DNA from: Verrucomicrobia bacterium UBA1263
Lineage (GTDB): Bacteria > Verrucomicrobiota > Verrucomicrobiia > Limisphaerales > UBA1412
Reading direction: 5' to 3'
Assembly (NCBI GenBank): GCA_002308515.1
Contig: DBVN01000032.1
Span: forward strand, 1 to 5,690
DNA length: 5,690 bases
Both the position numbers and the translations under genes were made by a program. The notes below the pieces were generated by a model that saw only the letters and a program-made list of their open reading frames with translations, searched no databases and was not told where the DNA came from. Of the stretch, positions 1 to 5,690 are shown piece after piece. Within the stretch, counting starts at the first letter, position 1. Every line of letters starts with the position of its first letter.

Positions 1-1147
1 CCAGTTTCATCCCGGCGGGATCCTTTCTGCTGACAAAGAGATAAGGTGCTTCCGGGGTCCAGGTGAAGAGTTTCTCCGGATCCAGCCAGTCCAGTTTTGC
101 CGGATCATCCCATCCTTCTGTCCCTTCCACGTAATAGACATTGGGGTAATAAGGATTGGGAACATCTCCATTAAAAATAGATTCATCTATTTCCGGACAG
201 TTTCCTTTGAAATAGACACTCTCCAGTGCCGGACAAGATACAAAAGCGTATGTTTTCAGAGAGGTAACTCCAGTGCCCACTATGACTTGTTTTAAGTTAC
301 TGCAGAGAGCAAATGCCACGCTATCTATAGTCTGGACTGTATCCGGGATATCTATCGAAGTTAAGCTGCTACATTTGAAAAAAGAATACTCATTTATCGT
401 TTCCAATGAAGACGGAAATCGTACTGTTTCCAAATAAATAGTCTCAAGAAATGATCCCCATGCCAGTTTGGTAACTCCCTCAGGAATGACATATTCTGCC
501 CCCGGTCGGCCGCATGGATATTGAAGCAGAGTTGTGCCTTCTTTATTGAAAAGAACACCATCTATGGCACGATAGAATGGATTTTCCTCGTCCACAGTGA
601 TTTCCTCTAATCCGTCAGACCAGGAAAAAGCGTTCATCCCAGAAGACTCACTATAAAGCCCTCCATAAATATCTTCGACACTGGCAGGGATATTTATTGT
701 TTTGATTTTCTTACATCTAGCGATAACCCAATATCCAATAGATTTGACTCCATTAGGGATATGAAGCTCCGTTAGTTTGTTACAGCCAGAAAACGCTCGA
801 CTTCCTATAGTTTCCACACCGGCAGGGATTTGTATCTCTGTCAGATTAGTGCAATGATAGAATAAGCCACGGCCTATGTACTTAAGATTTTCGGGCAGCT
901 GGCAGCTTGTGATATTATTCTTATCATTCTCCCAAAAGGCGTAATCAATACCAGTCACTGTTTTACCATTGATCTCATTGGGAAAGACGACATCCAGATC
1001 TGTTCCCAGATAGTTGGTAATGATGGCTTCATCCCCTTCGATCCTGTATTCAAAATCAGAAGGTGTTGTTTCAGCGTTTAAAGAGATCCATGCTCCAAAA
1101 CAAAGACCTATCGCAGCCAAATAAGAAAACAATTTATGGATATTCAT
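1..1147 (-). CDS. Secreted BspA-like leucine-rich-repeat (LRR_5) protein, 3' end outside window
   Basis: I translated this on the minus strand from ATG at 1147-1145; it stays open for 382 codons to the left edge, so the C-terminus is missing. Residues 1-25 look like a Sec signal peptide: H4/K5, a hydrophobic core, then cleavage after LNA (residue 25). Residues 31-67 form the short lead-in common before BspA-type repeats. LRR_5 repeats follow with the pattern IPxxVxxIGxxAFxxC at 23-residue steps: cysteines at 99, 122 and 145, then again at 259, 282 and 305. Between the two blocks lies an irregular island (about 161-220) containing the typical NPFYRAIDGVLF element. Residues 337-346 (VYYVEGTEGW) match the usual cap after such repeats; the tail after it was not recognised. 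Family members are surface or secreted proteins that bind host proteins or other cells; the ligand here is unknown. No Shine-Dalgarno sequence lies just before the start. The family call is firm, the function is inference. Confidence 0.9.
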   Translation of the reverse strand, partial: MNIHKLFSYLAAIGLCFGAWISLNAETTPSDFEYRIEGDEAIITNYLGTDLDVVFPNEINGKTVTGIDYAFWENDKNNITSCQLPENLKYIGRGLFYHCTNLTEIQIPAGVETIGSRAFSGCNKLTELHIPNGVKSIGYWVIARCKKIKTINIPASVEDIYGGLYSESSGMNAFSWSDGLEEITVDEENPFYRAIDGVLFNKEGTTLLQYPCGRPGAEYVIPEGVTKLAWGSFLETIYLETVRFPSSLETINEYSFFKCSSLTSIDIPDTVQTIDSVAFALCSNLKQVIVGTGVTSLKTYAFVSCPALESVYFKGNCPEIDESIFNGDVPNPYYPNVYYVEGTEGWDDPAKLDWLDPEKLFTWTPEAPYLFVSRKDPAGMKL

Positions 1148-1347
1148 TGTATTACACTTGAAAGATCAGATTAATTTCCAACCCTTCACGCATTTTATTC
1201 TATACCATTTTGGAAATTGATAAAGAAGAAAATAAAATTATTTTATATGCTATTTAACATATTTATAATTAAGTAATTACAAAAGATATCTTTTATATAT
1301 TTATGAGAGTTTTTGATACATATCACCTTTTTTGGGTAAATCATCCG

Positions 1348-1392
1348 TTCGTATCCATATTCATCGGTGGTTCTTTCCATACCCGTCCGGGG
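1348..1392 (+). repeat. Direct repeat, left copy (flanks the toxin-antitoxin cassette)
   Basis: Positions 1362-1392 match 2118-2148 at 30 of 31 bases (only G1366 versus C2122 differs). The similarity extends left to 1348 as TTCGTATCCAT versus TTCGTGTCCAT, with six extra bases in this copy. The core includes GGTTCTTTCCATACC and ends in CCCGTCCGGGG, which contains a small CCCG/CGGG inverted repeat. The left part, with reiterated TCCAT/TCCGT-type words, resembles short dispersed intergenic repeats that I recall from several bacterial phyla; that likeness is from memory, not a search. Confidence 0.85.
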
Positions 1393-1409
1393 GTCTTTTT
1401 CAGAAAATC

Positions 1410-1438
1410 TTGACGAACGTGAAAGCGTACATTAGCCT
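1410..1438 (+). promoter_or_regulatory. Candidate promoter of the toxin-antitoxin operon
   Basis: TTGACG at 1410-1415 is a good -35-like hexamer. Seventeen bases later TAGCCT (1433-1438) is a poor -10 match. CGTACA at 1426-1431, inside the spacer, differs by one base from TGTACA, the core word of the E. coli yefM-yoeB operator, so autoregulation by the antitoxin-toxin complex is plausible. The position, 24 to 52 bases before the antitoxin start, is sensible. The weak -10 keeps confidence low. Confidence 0.3.
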
Positions 1439-1444
1439 TAACAC

Positions 1445-1452
1445 GGAAAGGA
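1445..1452 (+). promoter_or_regulatory. Ribosome binding site of the antitoxin gene
   Basis: GGAAAGGA ends nine bases before the ATG at 1462 and is a clear Shine-Dalgarno-like purine run. It supports this start. It also contrasts with the two large secreted-protein genes, which show no such site before their starts. Confidence 0.7.
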
Positions 1453-1461
1453 TGCGGCAAT

Positions 1462-1713
1462 ATGACATCCATTAGTATAACAAAAGCCAGAGCGGATCTT
1501 TATAACCTGGTCGCCGAAGTGAATAAAAACTCACGCCCCGTGATGCTTACCAATAAAAATGGCAAAAACGGCGTGCTGATATCCGAAGATGACTGGAACG
1601 CCATCCAGGAAACACTTTATCTCAATTCCGACCCGCGCGTTCGGGATTCCATCCTTGAAGGCGGTCAAACTCCTTTAAAGGATTGTCTCACCGAAAACGA
1701 AGTGGAGTGGTAG
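1462..1713 (+). CDS. Type II toxin-antitoxin system antitoxin, Phd/YefM family
   Basis: This 83-residue protein has the usual Phd/YefM length and layout. The N-terminal DNA-binding and dimerisation part shows the SITKARADL stretch (residues 5-13), then RPVMLTNKNG (25-34), GVLIS (37-41), and the family-typical ETLYLNSDP run (50-58). The acidic C-terminal tail, ending ENEVEW, is the part that in this family wraps around and blocks the toxin. In characterised relatives the antitoxin neutralises the partner RNase, and with it represses the shared promoter; proteolysis of the antitoxin frees the toxin. The start is supported by GGAAAGGA nine bases upstream. The stop codon TAG is followed directly by the toxin start, so the two genes form one tightly coupled operon. 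A candidate promoter and a TGTACA-like word lie just upstream. The family assignment is confident; activity is inferred. Confidence 0.93.
   Translation: MTSISITKARADLYNLVAEVNKNSRPVMLTNKNGKNGVLISEDDWNAIQETLYLNSDPRVRDSILEGGQTPLKDCLTENEVEW
1704..1707 (+). promoter_or_regulatory. Ribosome binding site supporting the GTG start of the toxin
   Basis: GGAG inside the last codons of the antitoxin gene ends six bases before GTG at 1714. There is no in-frame ATG near the expected N-terminus, and the protein aligns with YoeB relatives from this point, so GTG is the likely start. A ribosome terminating at TAG 1711-1713 could re-initiate at once. A GTG start may keep toxin output below that of the antitoxin (inference). 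Confidence 0.55.
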
Positions 1714-2010
1714 GTGTACAGGATCCTTTACACCAAACAGGCTAAGAAAGATATCGAATATCTGAAGGCCGCGAAACTGGATAAAAAAGCAAAGCAGCTG
1801 GTCGAGGCCGTCAGGATGGATCCTTTCGCGAATCCTCCTCCTTATGAAGCACTGCTGGGAAATCTGGCAGGATTCTATTCCAGAAGGATCAATCTTCAGC
1901 ATCGTTTTGTTTATCAAGTGTACACGGAGCCTGTCACTGTGGATCTAACTTCTTACGAGGGGACTGTGAAAATCGTCCGAATGTGGACTCACTACGAACA
2001 GATCCGATAA
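1714..2010 (+). CDS. Type II toxin-antitoxin system toxin, Txe/YoeB family mRNA endonuclease
   Basis: This 98-residue protein starts at GTG immediately after the antitoxin stop. It belongs to the RelE-fold Txe/YoeB family, whose members bind the ribosomal A site and cut mRNA during translation. Key residues are intact by comparison with E. coli YoeB (E46, R65, H83, Y84): E45 in PPYEAL, R64 in QHRFVY, and H93/Y94 in RMWTHYEQ. The family core GNLAGFYSRRI spans 49-59. The N-terminal YTKQAKKDIEYL (6-17) is the usual first helix. It is 14 residues longer than E. coli YoeB, mostly through a longer hairpin (about 70-86) before the last strand; that fits the VRMWTHYE variant of the family. Nothing suggests inactivation. 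A weak AACAGA/TCTGTT inverted repeat overlaps the stop codon (1997-2022) but is not a convincing terminator. Confidence 0.93.
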   Translation: MYRILYTKQAKKDIEYLKAAKLDKKAKQLVEAVRMDPFANPPPYEALLGNLAGFYSRRINLQHRFVYQVYTEPVTVDLTSYEGTVKIVRMWTHYEQIR

Positions 2011-2109
2011 GATTTTTCTGTTTCCCCTTTCAGGTTAAATGAATGGAGACGCGAAATCCCGTGTTTCTATATCATATCTTCTTTATAAATAATGAATTAT
2101 CTGTGGATA

Positions 2110-2148
2110 TTCGTGTCCATCCGTGGTTCTTTCCATACCCGTCCGGGG
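2110..2148 (+). repeat. Direct repeat, right copy (flanks the toxin-antitoxin cassette)
   Basis: This is the second copy of the repeat seen at 1348-1392; 2118-2148 matches 1362-1392 at 30 of 31 bases, and 2110-2120 matches 1348-1358 at 10 of 11. The copies lie 756 bases apart in the same orientation and enclose the whole toxin-antitoxin operon. This copy sits 54 bases before the start of the large lectin-like gene. The bases just left of it (2101-2109, CTGTGGATA) continue the same style of short reiterated words. The rest of 2011-2202 holds no gene that I can see. Confidence 0.85.
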
Positions 2149-2165
2149 TTCTCGCGACATTTTTA

Positions 2166-2196
2166 TTGACTTATTAGATTTTTTAAACATAATAAT
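2166..2196 (+). promoter_or_regulatory. Candidate promoter of the lectin-like gene, possibly giving a leaderless transcript
   Basis: TTGACT at 2166-2171 resembles a -35 element, and AATAAT at 2191-2196 matches the -10 consensus at five of six positions, though the 19-base spacer is long. Only six bases (CCGCGT) separate AATAAT from ATG at 2203, so transcription from it would begin about at the start codon. No Shine-Dalgarno sequence is present. The stretch is AT-rich, so chance matches are likely. Confidence 0.3.
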
Positions 2197-2202
2197 CCGC
2201 GT

Positions 2203-5200
2203 ATGAAACCTCGTAATATGAGATTACATGGAGCGGTTCTTGGAGCCGCCACGATATTAGCACTCGGCACGGCGTTTGCCAGCGCGGATGTGCTTTTCAC
2301 CGATCAGTTTACGGGATCAGAAATTGACGCCAATTCCTGGTTTCTGAGTGATCGGAGCTTTGAATACATGAACTCACAGCCGACCGGCACGATGAATTAC
2401 TACATTGACGGCGGCATCGTCAATATGAGTTACACGCCGGATTCATCTTATTGGCCCGGTGTGGCTTTTGTAACACAAGCCGGCTACGCGGTCTCACCGG
2501 AGAATCCGGTGACGTTCCAGATAGACAGGCATTATAATACTTATAACCAGGCTTCCGGTTCCCGCTGCGCGGTTCTGATTTATAATAGTGACCTGAGCAA
2601 ATGGGTACATTTCGCCGAAACGACCGACGGCAGCAGTGCCAGCAGCGCTAAATACTACGGCTGGTGCTACAACCGTTACATTGGCCAGAGCGGCGACAAA
2701 TACAATGGTGTGGGTGTCGGTATGGATGAGATCAATCTGAATGAAAATCTGACCGATCACGGTCTTCACACGATCAAGCTGGTGGCCACAGGCGAGACGG
2801 TCACCTTCTTCATTGATGACGTGGAAGGCGCGACGGTGGATTTCCCCTTCACGGATGGAGTCCGCTTCGGTTTCGGTGTTTACGCTCGTGCCGCTGATGA
2901 CTATATTGAGGATGCCTTCGGCAATGTCATCATTACCGGAACGGGCAACATGATCGCCTTTGATAAGAGTGAGTACACTCTGACCGGTGATGAGGGAACG
3001 ATCAGTGTAATGGGTCAGTTGATCAGCACCAGTCAGGATGTGACGCTGACTTTGACTTCTCAGGATCCTTCCATCGCGGCTTTCCCCACCGGTGATTCTT
3101 ATGATGTGGTGATGAAAGCCGGCAAGACTGAGACCTATACCATTCCCGTCGTGAAGAAGGGTGTGGGCAAGGTGATCTTCACGGCCTCCAACAACAAAGG
3201 TGTCGTCATGAATCCGGCCAAGCTCACGATCACGGCCCAGGGCAATGGTGAGACTGTTCTGTTTGACGATTTCGATGGAGCGGAAGTGGACAGCAATTTG
3301 TGGACGGTCAGCACACGCAGTTTTGAATATTGGGGAAGTTCCCCGACGGCGGAGTCAACGATAACTCAGGCCGACAGCAGTCTGACTATAAACGTGAGCC
3401 CGAATGGTCATTACTGGCCGGGCGCGGCACTGGTTTCCAAAGGGACTTTCAATGCCAGCTCCCTGAGTCCGCTGACTTTCGAGGTGACCCGTGAATCTTT
3501 CAACGCGGACAACAGCACAGGCGGCCGCTGCGGTATCTATCTCTACAATGAAGATATGAGCGAATATGTCCTCCTGGATGATACCAGTGACGGCGGTTCT
3601 GTGGAAGGCTGCACCTATTACGGCTGGTGCTACAGCTATCTCGCCAATGGTGATACCAGCAGGAGAGGCGGTACGACGAAGCTCCCGAACGCGGGAGATT
3701 TTGCCGATAAAGGCAATCACACGCTCAAGATCGTTGCCAACGGTCTGACAGCCAGTCTCTATGTGGATGGTGTTTTCGGCATTGAAGTCCCGTTCAAATG
3801 CTACACTGGCATTCGCTGCAGCTTAGCGGTGTTTGGCCGCTATGAGGGTGATCTTGTCACCGGTCAGTTCGGCAGCGCCAAGGTGACCGCCAGCACGGAA
3901 CCTCTGGCCGATCCGGTCAACATCACGAGACAGCCCAAGAGCTTCTATGGCTATGCCGTTGAAGGCAAAACTTACACCATGGATGTGGAAGTGAGCGGCA
4001 CACCTGAGATCAGCTATCAGTGGTACAAAGACAATACCGCGATCGAAGGAGCGACCCAGTCCAGTCTGACGATAGATTGCGCCTATGAAAACGAAGGTGA
4101 ATACACCGTGGAAGTCAGCAATGAAATGGGAACAGCGGTCTCTGATCCGGCCTCTGTGGGATTCATTTCTGTGGAAGAGGGCAGCTACGCGGCGGCAGTG
4201 CTCGCGCAGGATCCTCTGGCGTACTGGAGATTTGATGAGAGCGAAGGTACGACGGCTTACGATTATGCCGGCGGTTTCAACGGCACCTATAACAGCAACC
4301 AGACTCTGGGCGCTGTCGGGGCTCTTCAGGGTGACTCCGACACAGCTGTGACCTTTGGCGGTCAGTCTTATGTGGCTGTTTCCGGAATGAACTTCAGCAG
4401 CAGCGCGGTAACGATGCTGGCCTGGATCAAGCCCGACGGCGAGATCAATAATTATACAGGCATCATGTTCGACCGCGGCAACAGCGCCGCCGGTATGGAT
4501 ATCGCTGATAATCAGCTCTGCTACCACTGGAATGATACCCGGTACAGTTATCGTTCCGGTTTGCAGATAAAACAGGGTGAATGGAATCTGGTCGCTATGG
4601 TGGTGACCTCCAGCGGCGCGACTTTCTATCTTGGTGACGCGCAGGGCAACTTCGCTTCCGCCACGGATGGAACATCCCAAAGCGCGGCGACCTTTACCAG
4701 CAGCTTCACCATTGGCGGCGACAAGAGCAATAGCGACCGCCGCTTCAAGGGTGTGATCGACGAGCCGGCTTTCTTCAACAGAGCGCTGACTGAAGACGAT
4801 ATTTTCAGCATCTATAACGCGGGTCTTTACGGCAAGAATAGTCCTGTGGCGATCAAAGTCCAGCCGCAGAGCTATGCCGGTTTCGTGGGTGATTCTGTGA
4901 CTCTCAGCGTGACAGCGGTGGGTTCCAGTCCGTTCAACTATGAATGGCAGCGTGAGATCGACGGCGAATGGGTGTCTTTGGAAGTGGCTGGTTCCGGCTT
5001 CACTTTTGTGGGTACCGCGGAAGACTCCGGCAACTATCGCGTTGTCGTCAGCAATAATATCAATTCCGTTACCAGTGAGACCGCGGTGGTGGATCTGGCT
5101 TACAAGCCGACCTCCGTGGATCTGACCGGCGAAGAATACAAACTGTGGACACACCTGAAGTTCGACAATGACTATCAGGATTCCTCCAGCAACGGCAACA

Positions 5201-5690
5201 ACGCTTATGATGCCAGTTACGGTGAAATGCAGTTTGTGGAAGGCGTTCTGGGGGCCGCTATTGATGTGAAGTCAGCTAAGGATGGCAGTATAGTTAATCA
5301 GTATGCGTCCTTCGAGAATCCTCTGCTGCTGGGCAGTGAACCGCTCACAGTCGCTTTCTGGACGAAGTTCATCACAGAGGAGCCCAATGATCTGCCTTGG
5401 CTTTGTAATAGTGAGGGATCCTTTGGTCACCAAGGCTTTACCCTGGCTCCGGGTTATACCGGCGCGGGAACAGGCCATGCCCCCAACGGGTGGTCCTGGT
5501 CTATCCAATCCTGGGATGTCAGCGATAGCGGGATCAACAAATATGGCCCGGATAATACGATGCCGGCAGGGAAATGGCATCACCTGGTATTTGTGATGGA
5601 TCCGGGTAAGACGATGAAAGTCTTCCTGAATGGCGAATTGGTCAGCACTACGGATATCAGCAGTATCGCTGTCAGCGATATGTGGCTGGA
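2203..5690 (+). CDS. Large secreted multidomain protein: duplicated ConA-like modules, Ig-like and LamG domains; 3' end outside window
   Basis: The frame is open for 1162 codons from ATG 2203 to the right edge; an in-frame TGA at 2167-2169 limits upstream extension. ATG at 2218 (Met6) is an alternative start. Residues 1-28 are a Sec signal peptide (K2, R4, R7, hydrophobic core, cleavage near AFASA). Domains in order: ConA-like module A (30-246); Ig-like linker (249-346) with TLTSQDPSIA and a following AGKTETYTIP; module B (352-565), a duplicate of A; Ig-like domain (572-655) with YQWYKD and EGEYTVEVSN; LamG-like domain (660-877) with LAYWRFDE, MLAWIKPDG and the signature IDEPAFFNRALT; Ig-like domain (880-967) with YEWQ and DSGNYRVVVSNN; second LamG-like domain (about 979 onward) with LTVAFWTKF and KWHHLVFV. 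These folds bind carbohydrates or proteins in known relatives. No glycoside hydrolase active-site motif was seen. It is probably a surface or secreted adhesin or polysaccharide-binding protein; any anchor would be in the missing C-terminus. Confidence 0.9.
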   Translation, partial: MKPRNMRLHGAVLGAATILALGTAFASADVLFTDQFTGSEIDANSWFLSDRSFEYMNSQPTGTMNYYIDGGIVNMSYTPDSSYWPGVAFVTQAGYAVSPENPVTFQIDRHYNTYNQASGSRCAVLIYNSDLSKWVHFAETTDGSSASSAKYYGWCYNRYIGQSGDKYNGVGVGMDEINLNENLTDHGLHTIKLVATGETVTFFIDDVEGATVDFPFTDGVRFGFGVYARAADDYIEDAFGNVIITGTGNMIAFDKSEYTLTGDEGTISVMGQLISTSQDVTLTLTSQDPSIAAFPTGDSYDVVMKAGKTETYTIPVVKKGVGKVIFTASNNKGVVMNPAKLTITAQGNGETVLFDDFDGAEVDSNLWTVSTRSFEYWGSSPTAESTITQADSSLTINVSPNGHYWPGAALVSKGTFNASSLSPLTFEVTRESFNADNSTGGRCGIYLYNEDMSEYVLLDDTSDGGSVEGCTYYGWCYSYLANGDTSRRGGTTKLPNAGDFADKGNHTLKIVANGLTASLYVDGVFGIEVPFKCYTGIRCSLAVFGRYEGDLVTGQFGSAKVTASTEPLADPVNITRQPKSFYGYAVEGKTYTMDVEVSGTPEISYQWYKDNTAIEGATQSSLTIDCAYENEGEYTVEVSNEMGTAVSDPASVGFISVEEGSYAAAVLAQDPLAYWRFDESEGTTAYDYAGGFNGTYNSNQTLGAVGALQGDSDTAVTFGGQSYVAVSGMNFSSSAVTMLAWIKPDGEINNYTGIMFDRGNSAAGMDIADNQLCYHWNDTRYSYRSGLQIKQGEWNLVAMVVTSSGATFYLGDAQGNFASATDGTSQSAATFTSSFTIGGDKSNSDRRFKGVIDEPAFFNRALTEDDIFSIYNAGLYGKNSPVAIKVQPQSYAGFVGDSVTLSVTAVGSSPFNYEWQREIDGEWVSLEVAGSGFTFVGTAEDSGNYRVVVSNNINSVTSETAVVDLAYKPTSVDLTGEEYKLWTHLKFDNDYQDSSSNGNNAYDASYGEMQFVEGVLGAAIDVKSAKDGSIVNQYASFENPLLLGSEPLTVAFWTKFITEEPNDLPWLCNSEGSFGHQGFTLAPGYTGAGTGHAPNGWSWSIQSWDVSDSGINKYGPDNTMPAGKWHHLVFVMDPGKTMKVFLNGELVSTTDISSIAVSDMWL
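2290..2940 (+). repeat. Coding repeat: N-terminal ConA-like module A
   Basis: Residues 30-246 of the large protein. The module opens with VLFTDQF, then RSFEY (51-55), YWPG (83-86), SRC (Cys122), YN (127-128), YYGWCY (151-156, Cys155) and a closing HTIKLVATGETVTFFIDD strand pair. Residues 36-156 align without gaps to 357-477 of module B at a constant offset of 321 residues. The overall pattern, an opening D-F-x-G-x-x-x-D-x-x-W and a late H-T-x-K-x-V-x-x-G strand, suggests a concanavalin-like beta-sandwich; I cannot name the family. Confidence 0.75.
3256..3897 (+). repeat. Coding repeat: N-terminal ConA-like module B
   Basis: Residues 352-565, a diverged duplicate of module A. Shared landmarks are VLFDDF (352-357), RSFEY (372-376), YWPG (404-407), GRC (Cys443), YN (448-449), YYGWCY (472-477, Cys476), HTLKIVANG and a closing GQFGSAKV. 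The two landmark cysteines are 33 residues apart in both modules. Module B has extra cysteines (Cys470 and a CYTGIRC stretch) that A lacks. Divergence at most other positions points to an old duplication rather than a recent one. Confidence 0.75.

Larger units (their letters stand above)
1148..1461. other. AT-rich divergent intergenic region between the LRR gene and the toxin-antitoxin pair
   Basis: I see no credible gene here in either strand. The left part (about 1195-1330) is strongly AT-rich and should contain the promoter of the minus-strand LRR gene. A weak -10-like TAGAAT reads on the minus strand at 1202-1197, without a convincing -35. Two perfect inverted repeats are present: ATAAAAT/ATTTTAT around one base at 1232-1246, and the 14-base palindrome AAAAGATATCTTTT at 1281-1294. 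They may be operators, or may just reflect AT-rich composition. The right part holds one copy of a direct repeat and the candidate promoter and ribosome site of the antitoxin gene. Confidence 0.6.

Noticed and set aside
1381..1400. Rho-independent terminator from ACCC...GGGT followed by TTTTT in the left repeat copy
   Set aside because: The stem is four base pairs and no plus-strand gene ends upstream of it. The right repeat copy lacks the T-run, so termination is not the shared function.
1675..1917. Minus-strand 80-codon frame across the antitoxin-toxin junction
   Set aside because: It lies opposite two confidently identified genes and its translation resembles no family I know.
1997..2024. 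AACAGA/TCTGTT inverted repeat overlapping the toxin stop codon as a terminator
   Set aside because: The stem is only six base pairs, the loop is long and irregular, and the following run (TTCCCCTTT) is not a proper U-tract. It is too weak to call.
2034..2040. Integron attC site, prompted by GTTAAAT after the toxin-antitoxin pair
   Set aside because: GTTRRRY words are common. I found no matching RYYYAAC partner or folded attC structure, and no integrase gene is in the window.
2110..2148. CRISPR repeat
   Set aside because: There are only two copies, 756 bases apart, enclosing genes, with no spacer-sized intervals.
2494..2769. Minus-strand 91-codon frame, and a similar 121-codon one at 3355-3720
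   Set aside because: Both are antisense to modules A and B of the lectin-like gene, have no family features, and no ribosome site was noticed.
2203..3897. Glycoside hydrolase (GH16-like) activity for the N-terminal modules
   Set aside because: The fold pattern is ConA-like, but I saw no ExDxxE-type catalytic motif in either module, so an enzymatic call is not supported.
3823..5154. A 443-codon open frame on the minus strand, antisense to the large lectin-like gene
   Set aside because: Its translation is rich in His, Ile, Ala and Arg with no recognisable domain. The plus-strand frame shows clear Ig-like and LamG motifs across the same bases. Long antisense frames are common opposite genes with strong codon bias.

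Overview
The window looks like an accessory stretch of a bacterial chromosome that encodes large secreted proteins. Nothing in it fixes the taxon. A BspA-type leucine-rich-repeat protein, a modular lectin-fold/Ig-like/LamG protein and start codons without Shine-Dalgarno sequences together fit the Planctomycetota-Verrucomicrobiota-Lentisphaerota group best. A Bacteroidota-like or other host is possible. This assignment is inference from protein style, not from a marker gene.

Layout. Positions 1-1147 (minus strand) hold the N-terminal 382 codons of a secreted LRR_5/BspA-like protein whose 3' end lies outside the window. Positions 1148-1461 are AT-rich non-coding DNA with two short palindromes, one copy of a direct repeat, and a candidate promoter and strong ribosome site for the next gene pair. 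Positions 1462-2010 (plus strand) are a compact type II toxin-antitoxin pair: a Phd/YefM-family antitoxin, then a Txe/YoeB-family mRNA endonuclease that starts at GTG directly after the antitoxin stop. Positions 2011-2202 are non-coding and carry the second copy of the direct repeat plus promoter-like elements. From 2203 to the right edge (plus strand) runs a large secreted protein, at least 1162 residues. Its order is: signal peptide, ConA-like module A, Ig-like linker, ConA-like module B, Ig-like domain, LamG domain, Ig-like domain, second LamG domain (cut by the window).

How the parts relate. The two large genes point away from the central toxin-antitoxin cassette and both encode exported proteins built for binding (protein or glycan), so they are probably cell-surface or extracellular factors. 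The toxin-antitoxin pair is functionally unrelated and self-contained. It lies between two 31-bp direct repeats that match at 30 positions, so it may be an inserted or excisable unit. No RNA gene, CRISPR array, transposase or known defence system is visible. The points most worth checking are the repeat-flanked cassette and the duplicated, cysteine-containing N-terminal module of the lectin-like protein, whose family I could not name.
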